A stretch of DNA of 64,000 nucleotides from Mycolicibacterium sp. MU0050 (GTDB taxonomy: Bacteria > Actinomycetota > Actinomycetes > Mycobacteriales > Mycobacteriaceae): positions 2,480,001 through 2,544,000 of the forward strand of contig NZ_OY726395.1 in assembly GCF_963378085.1 (NCBI RefSeq), read 5' to 3'. Position numbers and translations under genes: made by a program. This document shows, piece after piece, positions 34,121-42,669 of this stretch; position 1 is the stretch's first letter; each line of letters starts with the position of its first letter. A model generated the notes under the pieces. That model was not told where the DNA came from, did not search any database, and saw only the letters and a list, made by a program, of their open reading frames with translations.

Positions 34121-35074
34121 TCACTCCGTCCAGATCGCCGAGGTGAGCGGCGGTGTGCAGCGCCACTGCTCGAGCACCGGTGCCAGGGCGTCGAGCAGCA
34201 GCGGCAGCTCGGGCGCCATCGCCAGGGCGGCCACGGTGCCCAGCCGGGCGGCGGCCTCGGTGACCCGCAGCACCCGCTCGTCGAGCCGACGCAGACCGCA
34301 GGCGGCGGCGGCCTCGTTGTACGCCTCGATCCCCGCCGGGCCGGCCATCGCCAGATCGGATTCCACCGGTCCGGCCGTGACCAGTTCGAAGTCGGCCCAC
34401 GTGAGCCCGTCGGCGGTGCGGATCATGTTGTAGAACGGCGCATCGCCGTGGATGGTCTGGGTCCCCCGGCCGGGAAAGGCCGCGTCGAAACCGGAGCGGG
34501 ATTCCAGCACCGGGCGCAGGACGGCCCACTCCTGGCGCGCCCGTGCGAGATCGGCGGCGTCCACCAGGTCAGCTTGCCCGTCCAGCGCGGCCAGCGCCGC
34601 CGGGATGAAACCGTTGAACGGGGTCCAAAAGCCAAGGCCGGGACCGCCGTAGTCGCGCAGGGCGGCGTGCAGGCGGGCGGTCTGGGCGCAGCCGGCCACG
34701 ATGTCGGGCTCGCCGTTCGGAAGCTCCTCGGCGTACTGCCAGAACGTCATCGAAAAGCCGTCCCGCCGCACGGGTTGCCGGGGCACCAGTGGGCTGGGCG
34801 CGACCACGGGATGGCCTCGGTCGGCCAGCCATCCCGCCACCGAAAGCTCCGAATGTTGTTGGGCCGCCTGGCGCTCGGGAGAACGCGTATAGGCCGGCGG
34901 TAGCACGGTGGGCACGCGGACCACCACCGGCGCGGGTGCGAGGTGGACGACCACGGAGAACACGTCGTGCAGCACACGCGGATCGGTCACGGTGAGCCCG
35001 AGCGAGCGGCCGGCGGCCTCGGCGGCGCGCAGCGCGCGGTCGGTGCGAGCGGCGATCTGATCAGCGGTGAGCAT
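34121..35074 (-). CDS. Aminoglycoside-phosphotransferase-like kinase
   Basis: 317 residues. The catalytic loop is IHGDAPFYNM (H-G-D-x-x-x-x-N, about 206-215) and the metal-binding Asp is in WADFELV (D-F-E). The N-terminal lobe shows VFSVVVHLAPAPVVVRVP with the strand that normally carries the ATP-binding Lys; here the residue is Arg. Such APH-fold proteins phosphorylate diverse small molecules; an antibiotic substrate should not be assumed. Single gene between a secreted protein and a membrane protein on the same strand. Confidence 0.83.
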   Translation of the reverse strand: MLTADQIAARTDRALRAAEAAGRSLGLTVTDPRVLHDVFSVVVHLAPAPVVVRVPTVLPPAYTRSPERQAAQQHSELSVAGWLADRGHPVVAPSPLVPRQPVRRDGFSMTFWQYAEELPNGEPDIVAGCAQTARLHAALRDYGGPGLGFWTPFNGFIPAALAALDGQADLVDAADLARARQEWAVLRPVLESRSGFDAAFPGRGTQTIHGDAPFYNMIRTADGLTWADFELVTAGPVESDLAMAGPAGIEAYNEAAAACGLRRLDERVLRVTEAAARLGTVAALAMAPELPLLLDALAPVLEQWRCTPPLTSAIWTE

Positions 35075-35117
35075 CCCGCCCAGTATCGGCGTTCAGCGGT
35101 GCCGCCGTCGAGCGGTT

Positions 35118-36695
35118 TTACCAACGGCACCAATTGGGTTGTCCGGGTTGGATGATCCGGAAATCCTGCAGCACCATCGCCGGGGTGCGGCGCTCGGTGC
35201 GCCATGCCGGGTCGGTCACGATGTCGGCGGTGGCGCGCAGTTCACCGCGATACTCGTAGGTCAGCGGCACGCGGTAGCCCGCTTCGGTCCAGTCATGGAT
35301 CCACTTGCGGAATTCCACGACCGGGAGCGCATGGCCGCGCGGTGACTCGTCGTAGTGGTGGATGATCTGGCCGTAGCGGTCGTCGATGTCGACGATCCAG
35401 ACGACGTCGTCCTGGTAATCCCACAGCTTGAGCGGATTGCCCGACAGCAGCAGATGATTGGAGGTTTCGCCCTCGGTTCGCAGGTTGCTGAACATGGAGA
35501 AATTGCCTGCCGTCCGCAGGCCGAGGTACGACGTCATGCCGAGCAGCGCGATGAGCGCGGGGACGGCGTAGAGCAGTGCAGGGGTCCGGCGGTCGAGGAT
35601 GCGCACTCCGCCCCAGTCGGGTCGCGGCGCGGGGTCGAACACCGCGGCCAGGATCGGCCAGACGACGATGAGCACCGCGAGGTTGAACAGCAGGCCGGTG
35701 ACGAACGTGGTCTCCGGGACGCGTTGCACGTGGGCGTCGATGCCGCTGAGCAGGGCGATACCGAATCCGACGGCGGCGTAGGCGGTGACGCGGTGCACCG
35801 AACGCGCGCCGAGGCGTACCGCACCCCCGTCGATCAGCACCCGCAGGTAGGCGGGCGGGACGAAGCTGAACAGCAGCGCCACCGCCAGGGCGCCGAAGTC
35901 CACGAAGCCGACCAGGGCCAGGGTGGCGTGCATGGCCAGCGAGATCGCCAGGATCCCCGCCTGCAGTCGGGGCACCGTGAGCAGCAGACCGCCGATCAAT
36001 TCCCAGGCGACCACCGCGACCGCGGCGACGACGCTGATGGCCGCGCCCACGGGGCCCAAACGCCAGCTCAGCAAGACCACGGCCACGGCGCCCAGTCCGG
36101 CGATCGCCAGCCCCATCACCGCCGCGGTGAATCCGCGATGACCCGGACGGGCGAATCGGCCGCGGCGGGCCAGGCGGTAACCGATCACCGCCGCGACCGC
36201 TGCCACCGGGATCACAACGGGCACCCCGAGCACGCGCATCCCCAGTGTTCCGATCACCGACCCGAGAATGCTCGTCGCGCAGGATGATTCGGGCTGCAGA
36301 TAGTCGGTGTTGAGTTTGTGGAAGCCGGCCAGCGCGTAGACCAGGATGAGTCCGATACGCAGCAGCGGCGCCAGGGCCGCGAAGTCGTCCTCGGGATCGC
36401 GCCCCCGCACCACCGACACCGTGAGCACCGCGATGATCCCGATATTGAGGCACAGCATCAGATTGACGTGGTTGGCCACCTCGGGAAATCGGAACACGAC
36501 GAAGTAGGCGGTGAACGCGACGACCAACGTCAGCAACTTCCCCCGGTTCATACCGGTGCCGACGGCAAGCGCGGAGGCCGCGACAAAGCAGGCGGTGAAC
36601 CAGGAGTCGGTCCAGTTGTCGCCCAACTCCAGCACCAGCGCAACGGTGTACAGCACGGCGAAAACGGAGAACGGCTGAAGTGTGCGTGCCCTCAA
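35118..36695 (-). CDS. HTTM-like polytopic membrane protein of unknown function
   Basis: 525 residues. About ten hydrophobic helices fill the first 380 residues, then a soluble C-terminal domain of about 140 residues with conserved-looking NHLLLSGNPLKLWDYQDDVV, RYGQIIHHYDESP and VPLTYEYRGE. The segment VYALAGFHKLNTDYLQP resembles the K-L-N stretch of HTTM (vitamin-K gamma-carboxylase-like) membrane domains. The C-terminal domain would lie on one face of the membrane. No catalytic assignment is possible. Not obviously in an operon: 43 bp from the kinase gene. Confidence 0.6.
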   Translation of the reverse strand: MRARTLQPFSVFAVLYTVALVLELGDNWTDSWFTACFVAASALAVGTGMNRGKLLTLVVAFTAYFVVFRFPEVANHVNLMLCLNIGIIAVLTVSVVRGRDPEDDFAALAPLLRIGLILVYALAGFHKLNTDYLQPESSCATSILGSVIGTLGMRVLGVPVVIPVAAVAAVIGYRLARRGRFARPGHRGFTAAVMGLAIAGLGAVAVVLLSWRLGPVGAAISVVAAVAVVAWELIGGLLLTVPRLQAGILAISLAMHATLALVGFVDFGALAVALLFSFVPPAYLRVLIDGGAVRLGARSVHRVTAYAAVGFGIALLSGIDAHVQRVPETTFVTGLLFNLAVLIVVWPILAAVFDPAPRPDWGGVRILDRRTPALLYAVPALIALLGMTSYLGLRTAGNFSMFSNLRTEGETSNHLLLSGNPLKLWDYQDDVVWIVDIDDRYGQIIHHYDESPRGHALPVVEFRKWIHDWTEAGYRVPLTYEYRGELRATADIVTDPAWRTERRTPAMVLQDFRIIQPGQPNWCRW

Positions 36696-36840
36696 CGGCG
36701 AGATCCCAACGGCATGGCCGCAGCCTAGGGCGCGGGATCGAACGAGCGGTCGTGGCGTCGACTACCCCCTTGATGGCAAGACGGCAAACGATTGCTGCAT
36801 CGGCAACGCCACGACCGGCCCGTGGTGCGACAGTACCACG

Positions 36841-36880
36841 TGAACACCTGAACACCTGAACATCTGAACAGATGAACGGA
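36841..36880 (+). repeat. Five tandem TGAACANN octamers upstream of sodA
   Basis: Five adjacent 8-bp units occur: TGAACACC, TGAACACC, TGAACATC, TGAACAGA, TGAACGGA. Units three and four together create a perfect palindrome CATCTG-AA-CAGATG (36861-36874). The array ends 108 bp before the sodA ATG, so it lies where an activator or repressor would bind, or in the 5' leader. Phased copies at 8-bp spacing would sit on rotating faces of the helix. It could also be a slippage-derived repeat without function. Confidence 0.6.
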
Positions 36881-36988
36881 CTAAGGTTGTTCTCGTGATC
36901 GGCTGCGGCCCCACCCGGCGGCTTTGCCGGGTGATCGACCGACCACCGGTGGAACCAGCCAGAGATCGACAAGCTAGAGAGGGATTGC

Positions 36989-37609
36989 ATGACCGACTAC
37001 ACGCTGCCCGAATTGGATTACGACTACGGTGCGCTCGAGCCCCATATCTCGGGCCAAATCAACGAGATTCATCACAGCAAACACCACGCGACCTACGTCA
37101 AGGGCCTCAACAGCGCGATCGAGCAACTGGCCGAAGCCCGGGAAAAGGACGACCACGCGGCGATCTTCCTGCACGAGAAGAACCTGGCGTTCCACCTCGG
37201 CGGCCACGTGAACCACACCATCTGGTGGAAGAACCTCTCCCCCAACGGCGGCGACAAGCCCACCGGCGAGCTGGCCGCCGCCATCGACGACGCGTTCGGG
37301 TCGTTCGACAAGTTCCGCGCGCAGTTCACCGCAGCCGCCAACGGCCTGCAGGGCTCCGGCTGGGCGGTCCTGGGACTCGACACCCTGGGCAACAAACTGC
37401 TGACCTTCCAGCTCTACGACCAGCAGGCCAACGTTCCGCTCGGGATCATCCCGTTGCTGCAGGTCGACATGTGGGAGCACGCCTACTACCTGCAGTACAA
37501 GAACGTCAAGGCCGACTACGTGAAGGCCTTCTGGAACGTGGTGAACTGGGCCGACGTCCAGGCCCGGTTCGAGGCCGCGACGGCCAAAGGTGCCGGCCTG
37601 ATCTTCTGA
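36989..37609 (+). CDS. sodA: Superoxide dismutase, Fe/Mn family
   Basis: 206 residues, no signal peptide, AGAGAGGG upstream of the ATG. It converts superoxide to oxygen and hydrogen peroxide. Metal ligands are His28, His76, Asp160 and His164, in the usual [20 protein letters not shown] and [11 protein letters not shown] contexts. Residue 145 is Gln; in mycobacterial SodA, His at this position goes with iron (M. tuberculosis) and Gln with manganese, so a Mn enzyme is likely. Mycobacterial SodA is exported without a classical signal. A 12-bp-stem hairpin follows the stop. Confidence 0.97.
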   Translation: MTDYTLPELDYDYGALEPHISGQINEIHHSKHHATYVKGLNSAIEQLAEAREKDDHAAIFLHEKNLAFHLGGHVNHTIWWKNLSPNGGDKPTGELAAAIDDAFGSFDKFRAQFTAAANGLQGSGWAVLGLDTLGNKLLTFQLYDQQANVPLGIIPLLQVDMWEHAYYLQYKNVKADYVKAFWNVVNWADVQARFEAATAKGAGLIF

Positions 37610-37626
37610 GCCACTGCACCGGAGGC

Positions 37627-37663
37627 GTCCACCGCGGCACCGTAAATGGGGGCCGCGGTGGAC
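37627..37663. terminator. Hairpin terminator after sodA
   Basis: GTCCACCGCGGC (37627-37638) pairs perfectly with GCCGCGGTGGAC (37652-37663) over a 13-nt loop, 18 bp after the sodA stop. It spans the ATG at 37646 that would be an upstream start for the next gene, which argues for the later start at 37745. Confidence 0.7.
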
Positions 37664-37744
37664 GACATTCTGGCGCGGTCGATGCCCGCCCGAGGTGCTC
37701 ATAGCGGTATCGTCAGACCATCACAACTCACACATGGACGGTCG

Positions 37745-38953
37745 ATGCGCCGATGGGATGACGCTGGGTTCGCTCCGGCACCGGTCGATGACACCCGTCA
37801 TCATCATTTGTCGCTGCTGTTGGTCGAAGACGACCCCGGCGATGCCCTCCTGGTCGAGGAACTCGTCTCCGATGCCCTGACCGAGGCGACCGTCATCTGG
37901 GTTCCATCGATGGCGGAAGCCGAACGCCGCCTGGCGGCGAGCCGCCCGGATTGCGTGCTCCTGGACATGAACCTGCCCGACACCATGGGCAATACCGCGC
38001 TCAAGCGGATGGCAGCGCTGGACCCGACCCTGCCCATCGTGGTGCTCACGGGTCTGGCCGACGAGCACTTCGGGATGTCCGCGGTGGCCTCCGGCGCGCA
38101 GGATTACCTGGTCAAGGGCCGTGTCGAGCCGGAGATGCTGCGCCGAGCCGTGTTGTACGCCGTGGAGCGCAAGCGGGCCGAGTGGACGGCCGTGGAGTTG
38201 CACGCCAGCGAATTGCGCGAACGCGAGAACGCCCGGCTCGAGCGCGGCCTACTGCCCTCTCCCCTGCTCCAGGAAGATTCCGGTGTCGATATCGTGGCCC
38301 GGTACCGACCCAGCCGGGAAAACGCCCTGGTGGGCGGGGATTTCTACGACTTCGTGCAGACCCCGGACGGCACCGTGCACGTGATGGTCGGCGACGTGGC
38401 CGGCCATGGCCCCGACGAGGCCGCGCTGGGCGTCGCGCTGCGCATCGCGTGGCGGGCGCTCACCTTCGCCGGCCTGCGCGGCACCGACCGGATGCGGGAA
38501 CTCAATCGGATCTTGCAGGTCGAGCGCGCCGGGACCGGCATCTTCGCGACGGTGATGAGTCTGGCCATCCCGCCCGAGGGGCCGCTGATCACCGCGGTCC
38601 GCGCCGGGCATCCCGGCATGTTGCTGCACCACCGGGGCACGGTCGACTGGGTGATGCCGCCGGGCGCCCCCGCCCTGGGCGTGCACACCGGCGACTGGCC
38701 CGCCGACCGGGTGGAGTTGCCCGCGGGCGCGGGGCTGGTGCTGCTCACCGACGGATTGTTCGAGGGACATGCCGGGCGTGGCACGGCGCGGTTGGGCGAG
38801 GACGGTCTGCTGGCCCTCGCGCGCTCGGTGGCGCACCTGCCCGGCGACCAGTTCATCGACGCGCTCATCGAAGGCGCGGAGAACCGCGCCATTGAACACG
38901 GCGGGATCACCGACGACATCGCGGTGGTGCGCGTCGAGCGGCATCCCTGGTGA
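37745..38953 (+). CDS. Response regulator with SpoIIE/PP2C phosphatase output
   Basis: 402 residues from the ATG at 37745; the frame is open from 37646, but that ATG lies in the sodA terminator. Receiver domain at about 23-140: acidic pocket VEDD, phospho-acceptor Asp74 (VLLDMNLP), switch Thr (VLTGL) and Lys in YLVKG. A coiled linker leads to a PPM/SpoIIE domain (about 190-398) with VGGDFYD, VGDVAGHGPDEA, TDGLFEG and a terminal DDIAVVRVE, the metal-binding Asp set. Phosphorylation would switch dephosphorylation of an anti-sigma-factor antagonist or similar target. First gene of a three-gene cassette with GTGA overlap. Confidence 0.9.
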   Translation: MRRWDDAGFAPAPVDDTRHHHLSLLLVEDDPGDALLVEELVSDALTEATVIWVPSMAEAERRLAASRPDCVLLDMNLPDTMGNTALKRMAALDPTLPIVVLTGLADEHFGMSAVASGAQDYLVKGRVEPEMLRRAVLYAVERKRAEWTAVELHASELRERENARLERGLLPSPLLQEDSGVDIVARYRPSRENALVGGDFYDFVQTPDGTVHVMVGDVAGHGPDEAALGVALRIAWRALTFAGLRGTDRMRELNRILQVERAGTGIFATVMSLAIPPEGPLITAVRAGHPGMLLHHRGTVDWVMPPGAPALGVHTGDWPADRVELPAGAGLVLLTDGLFEGHAGRGTARLGEDGLLALARSVAHLPGDQFIDALIEGAENRAIEHGGITDDIAVVRVERHPW

Positions 38954-40554
38954 GCCCTATCCGCCGCTTTCAACCCACCGTGCAGGGCTGGCTGGTGCTG
39001 GTGCTGTCGCTGACCGGCGTGGTGGTGCTCATCTGCGGGGTGGCCACCGCCCTGTTGCTCAGCCGCACCGACCAGGTCTCCCGCGAACTCAGTGAGGAGA
39101 TCCAGCCGGCGCGGGTAGCGGCCTACCAGGTCCAGGCAGCGCTCGGTGATCAGGAGTCCGCGGTGCGCGGTTACCTGATCGCCGCGGATCCACAGTTCCT
39201 GGAGCCCTATCACGCCGGCCGGGCCGCCGAGGCCCGGGCCGCCGCCGAGATCCGCGAGCGGGTCGCCGACCGTCCGCAACTGCTCGCCGATCTCGATGCG
39301 ATCGAAGAGGCCGCGGCCACGTGGCGCGCCACGTATGCCGAACCGCAGATCGCCAGGGTCCCCGCGGGATCGAGGCCGGATTTCGACTCCCTCGCCGCCG
39401 AGCAGGGCAAGGTTCAGTTCGACCGAATCCGAGGTCTCTTCGAGGTCCAGAGCGAGCATCTCTTCGAGGCGCGCACCGCCGGGATGACCGACCTGGCCCG
39501 GGCCCAGGCCTGGCGCAACGGCGTGCTGATCACGATGCTGGTCGCGATCCTGTGCACCGCGCTGCTGCTGGCGGTGTTGATGCGCAAGGCGGTGACCCGA
39601 CCCCTGGAAGCGCTCGCGGCGGCCTGCCGACGAATCACCGAGGGCAACTTCGGGGAGCGCATCGTCGCGCAGGGACCCCGGGACATCCGCGCCATCGCCG
39701 CCGATGTCGAAGACATGCGGCAGCGCATCGTCGACGAGCTCGAGGTGTCCCGTTCGGGCCGCGCGGTACTCGCCCAGCAGGCCGAGGCACTCGACGAGCA
39801 GGCCGTGGAGTTGCGTCGGTCCAACGCCGAACTCGAACAGTTCGCCTACGTGGCTTCGCATGACCTCCAGGAGCCGCTGCGCAAGGTCGCCTCGTTCTGT
39901 CAGCTGCTCGAGAAGCGCTACGGCGACCAACTCGACGACCGGGGCCACGAGTACATCAAGTTCGCCGTCGACGGCGCCAAGCGGATGCAGGTCCTGATAA
40001 ACGACCTGCTGACGTTCTCGCGGGTGGGCCGGCTCAACACCATGCCGTCCGAGGTGGACCTCAACGCCGCATTCGACGAGGCCGTGGACAATTTGTCGAC
40101 GGCGGTCGAGGACTCCGGGGTCCAGATCCAGCGACCCGAACAACCACTGCCGACGGTGACCGGCGACGCCACGTTGTTGACGATGGTGTTCCAGAACCTG
40201 CTCGGCAACGCGGTGAAGTTCCGGCGACCGGAGCTGCCGCCCCGGGTTGTCGTCGAGTGCGTCCCGGACCCCGGCGGTGACGATGCGGGCTGGTTGATCA
40301 GCGTCTCGGACAACGGCATTGGGATCCCCGAGGAGTTCAGCGAAAAGGTCTTCGTGATCTTTCAACGGTTACACGGGCGTGACGTCTACTCTGGTACCGG
40401 AATCGGGCTGGCGCTCTGTAAGAAGATCGTGGAATATCACGGCGGCACCATCTGGATCGACCCGTCGTACACCGACGGGACCAGATTCTGCTTCACACTG
40501 CCGCACACTGTCACCGACGGTGCCGCGGTCGAACAGGAAGGAACTCGCCTATGA
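38950..40554 (+). CDS. CHASE3-HAMP sensor histidine kinase
   Basis: 534 residues; the GTG start overlaps the previous stop. TM helices at about 13-37 and 193-212 enclose a CHASE3-type sensor ([24 protein letters not shown]). A HAMP domain follows ([23 protein letters not shown]), then a phytochrome-type HisKA box [16 protein letters not shown] with His304, and an ATPase domain (N box [10 protein letters not shown]1 [11 protein letters not shown]2 [11 protein letters not shown]). The [21 protein letters not shown] stretch is typical of cyanobacterial-type kinases. It should phosphorylate one or both flanking response regulators. Confidence 0.93.
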   Translation: MSPIRRFQPTVQGWLVLVLSLTGVVVLICGVATALLLSRTDQVSRELSEEIQPARVAAYQVQAALGDQESAVRGYLIAADPQFLEPYHAGRAAEARAAAEIRERVADRPQLLADLDAIEEAAATWRATYAEPQIARVPAGSRPDFDSLAAEQGKVQFDRIRGLFEVQSEHLFEARTAGMTDLARAQAWRNGVLITMLVAILCTALLLAVLMRKAVTRPLEALAAACRRITEGNFGERIVAQGPRDIRAIAADVEDMRQRIVDELEVSRSGRAVLAQQAEALDEQAVELRRSNAELEQFAYVASHDLQEPLRKVASFCQLLEKRYGDQLDDRGHEYIKFAVDGAKRMQVLINDLLTFSRVGRLNTMPSEVDLNAAFDEAVDNLSTAVEDSGVQIQRPEQPLPTVTGDATLLTMVFQNLLGNAVKFRRPELPPRVVVECVPDPGGDDAGWLISVSDNGIGIPEEFSEKVFVIFQRLHGRDVYSGTGIGLALCKKIVEYHGGTIWIDPSYTDGTRFCFTLPHTVTDGAAVEQEGTRL

Positions 40555-40991
40555 CAAGCGGCGATGGTCCGATCGATGTCTTGTTGGTCGAGGACGACCC
40601 GGGTGACGAGCTCATCACCCGAGAAGCGTTCGAGCACAACAAGATCAACAACACCTTGCACGTCGCCCGCGACGGTGAGGAGGGCCTGGACTTTTTGTAC
40701 CGGCGCGGCGGTTATGCCGAAGCGCCGCGGCCGGACCTGATCCTGCTCGACCTGAACCTGCCCAAGTACGACGGCCGCGAACTGTTGCAGACCATCAAGT
40801 CCGATCCGGACCTGTGCCACATCCCGGTGGTGGTCCTGACCACGTCCTCGGCCGAGGAAGACATCCTGCGCAGCTACAAGCTGCACGCCAACGCCTACGT
40901 GACCAAGCCGGTCGACCTCGACCAGTTCATGAGTGCGGTGCGCCAGATCGACGAGTTCTTCGTCCAGGTGGTGCGGCTACCTCAGTTCTAG
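40551..40991 (+). CDS. Single-domain response regulator (Rcp1-like)
   Basis: 146 residues, receiver domain only. The start overlaps the kinase stop (ATGA). Acidic VEDDPGD, phospho-acceptor Asp67 in [15 protein letters not shown], switch TTSSAEEDI and Lys119 in [11 protein letters not shown]. The extended D-P-G-D and L-N-L-P-K-x-D-G-R-E motifs are those of phytochrome-partner regulators such as Rcp1. With no output domain it would work by protein contact, possibly as a phosphate sink or relay to the phosphatase regulator encoded first. Its stop codon shares a CTAG with the convergent gene. Confidence 0.92.
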   Translation: MTSGDGPIDVLLVEDDPGDELITREAFEHNKINNTLHVARDGEEGLDFLYRRGGYAEAPRPDLILLDLNLPKYDGRELLQTIKSDPDLCHIPVVVLTTSSAEEDILRSYKLHANAYVTKPVDLDQFMSAVRQIDEFFVQVVRLPQF

Positions 40992-41923
40992 AGCGCCTCG
41001 ATCACCGTGGCGCGGAACCGGTCCAGCGCCTCGGTGGCCGCCCTCACCCCGTCGCCGGGAATGTGGATGTTCACCCACGTGACCCCGGCGCCGACCAATT
41101 CCTCCAATCCGGCGAGGAACTCGTCGGCGTTGAAGTCGGCGTCGCCGGGCCCCTTGGGGTAGAACGGCGAGAAGGCCACGTCCACCGCGGCCGGATCGCG
41201 CCCGGCGGCTTCCAGTCGGGCGTGTAGATCCGCGATCAGCGCGCGCAGTCGCTCGACGGAGTCGATGGGCGCGGTCTTCGCCGTGCGGGCCAGCCCGGGC
41301 GGGGCCGGGAAGGGGCACCAACCGTCGCCGTAGCGGACCACGCGTTCGCGCGCCGCTGCGGTGTTGCCGGCTATCCAGATCGGGGGGTGCGGCTGCGCCA
41401 CCGGACGCGGATGCGCGGTGATGCCGCGGGCGGTGAAGTGCTTGCCCTCGAAGGAGAGATCGTCGGTGGTCCAGGCGGCCCGGATGGCCCGCAGCGCCTC
41501 CTCGAACAGCTCCGCCCGCTGCTCGTAGTCGACACCGAGCGCCTCGAACTCCTTGCGCATGTATCCGACGCCGACGGCCAGCGTGAACCGTCCGTCGGAC
41601 AGCAGGTCCAACGTGGCGGCAGCCTTGGCAACCACGAACGGATTGCGGTACGGCAGTACCACGATGTTCGGGATCAACCGCAGCCTGCTGGTGTGGGCCG
41701 CCGCGAAACTCATTGCCACGAACGGGTCGAGCGCGTCGTGTCCCCCGTGCTCGAGCCAGCGCTGCGAGGGCGCCGGGTGGTCGGTGAATCCGAAGCCGTG
41801 GATGCCGGCCTGCTCGGCGGCGGCGGCGATCGCGGTGATTCCGGCGCCCGACACCACATCGGGGTGGTACGGATGCGAATGCATGGGGTGGGTGATGGCG
41901 AAGCGCACCTGGGTGAGGTCCAT
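40988..41923 (-). CDS. LLM-class, F420-type oxidoreductase
   Basis: 311 residues. A luciferase-like TIM barrel: [71 protein letters not shown], then [26 protein letters not shown]. This is the TIGR03619 group, where F420 rather than FMN is the expected cofactor. Substrate unknown. The stop overlaps that of the convergent response regulator within the self-complementary CTAG. Start ATG at 41923; no strong ribosome site. Confidence 0.87.
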   Translation of the reverse strand: MDLTQVRFAITHPMHSHPYHPDVVSGAGITAIAAAAEQAGIHGFGFTDHPAPSQRWLEHGGHDALDPFVAMSFAAAHTSRLRLIPNIVVLPYRNPFVVAKAAATLDLLSDGRFTLAVGVGYMRKEFEALGVDYEQRAELFEEALRAIRAAWTTDDLSFEGKHFTARGITAHPRPVAQPHPPIWIAGNTAAARERVVRYGDGWCPFPAPPGLARTAKTAPIDSVERLRALIADLHARLEAAGRDPAAVDVAFSPFYPKGPGDADFNADEFLAGLEELVGAGVTWVNIHIPGDGVRAATEALDRFRATVIEAL

Positions 41924-41976
41924 AGCGGAGCTGACGTTACACCGACGCTCCGATTTGTCATACGGACCGGCTCGGC

Positions 41977-42561
41977 TCAGGCGTTGATGCCGCCGGTGAG
42001 AATCGCCGCGAGCTCGCGATAGGCGGCGGCGTCGTCGAGGCCGGTGGCCGCCCGGACCCGACCCTGCTGGATGCCGACCATCATCGTCGCCGCGAGCTCT
42101 CCGGCGAAGGCGGCGTGCACGTCTCGGAAGTCGCCGGCGGCCACGCCGTCGGCGATCAGCTCCTGGACCCGCTGGGCGGCGATGGCGGTGTTGGTCTCGT
42201 ACACCTCGCGAGCCGGCCCGAAGGCCCCGAGGTCGGCCATGAACTGGGCCGAGGCCGCGTCCAGGGCCCGGCCCACCGCCGCCAGGTAGGTGGTGATGCG
42301 CTCACGGGCGCCGTCGACCGCCGCCACCTGGCTTTCGACGGCCGCGGTGGCACCGCGGAAGAAGTGCACGGTTGCCGCGACCACCAGGCCGTCCTTGCTG
42401 TCGGCGAGCGTGTACAGCGTGGATTTCGAGCAGCGCAGCCGCGCGGCGATGTCGTCGAGGGTCAGGTGTGCGAACCCTTCGGACAGGAACAGCGCCAACA
42501 GTTCGTCGAAGAGTTGGGTCCGACGGGCGGTACCGAAGGTGGTGGCGGAGCTGGGCTGCAC
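41977..42561 (-). CDS. TetR-family regulator of the acyl-CoA dehydrogenase gene
   Basis: 194 residues from a GTG at 42561. The DNA-binding helix-turn-helix reads FLSEGFAHLTLDDIAARLRCSKSTLYTLADSKDGLV. The C-terminal domain resembles the TetR_C_33-type ligand domain. On the minus strand TACTAT lies 6 nt before the GTG, so the mRNA may be leaderless, and this -10 box is covered by the first GTACTG repeat. That supports autorepression plus control of the divergent acyl-CoA dehydrogenase. Confidence 0.87.
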   Translation of the reverse strand: MQPSSATTFGTARRTQLFDELLALFLSEGFAHLTLDDIAARLRCSKSTLYTLADSKDGLVVAATVHFFRGATAAVESQVAAVDGARERITTYLAAVGRALDAASAQFMADLGAFGPAREVYETNTAIAAQRVQELIADGVAAGDFRDVHAAFAGELAATMMVGIQQGRVRAATGLDDAAAYRELAAILTGGINA

Positions 42562-42569
42562 ACGCCGAT

Positions 42570-42630
42570 AGTACTGGAAGATGGTCTGTAGTACTGTCAG
42601 AGTGGTACTGGAGGTCAGCGCGCAGTACTG
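42570..42630. promoter_or_regulatory. Duplicated GTACTG operator between tetR and acyl-CoA dehydrogenase
   Basis: GTACTG occurs four times, at 42571, 42591, 42605 and 42625, with spacings 20, 14 and 20 bp. Thus a 27-bp unit (AGTACTGGA...AGTACTG) is present twice, at 42570-42596 and 42604-42630. Each core (AGTACT) is self-complementary in three of the four. The units occupy the gap between the two divergent genes. Likely the binding sites of two TetR dimers. Confidence 0.68.
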
Positions 42631-42669
42631 GTCGCGCGCGGTGGACCCGACGAGAGAAAGAGGAACCGC

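Noticed and set aside
34121..35074. Aminoglycoside resistance gene
   Set aside because: Only the general APH catalytic motifs are present; this fold phosphorylates many molecules and nothing indicates an antibiotic substrate.
38344..40365. Open frame of 673 codons on the minus strand
   Set aside because: It lies opposite the phosphatase-regulator and kinase genes, whose motifs are intact. Its translation is Arg/Val/His-rich with no family motif: a GC-rich antisense shadow.
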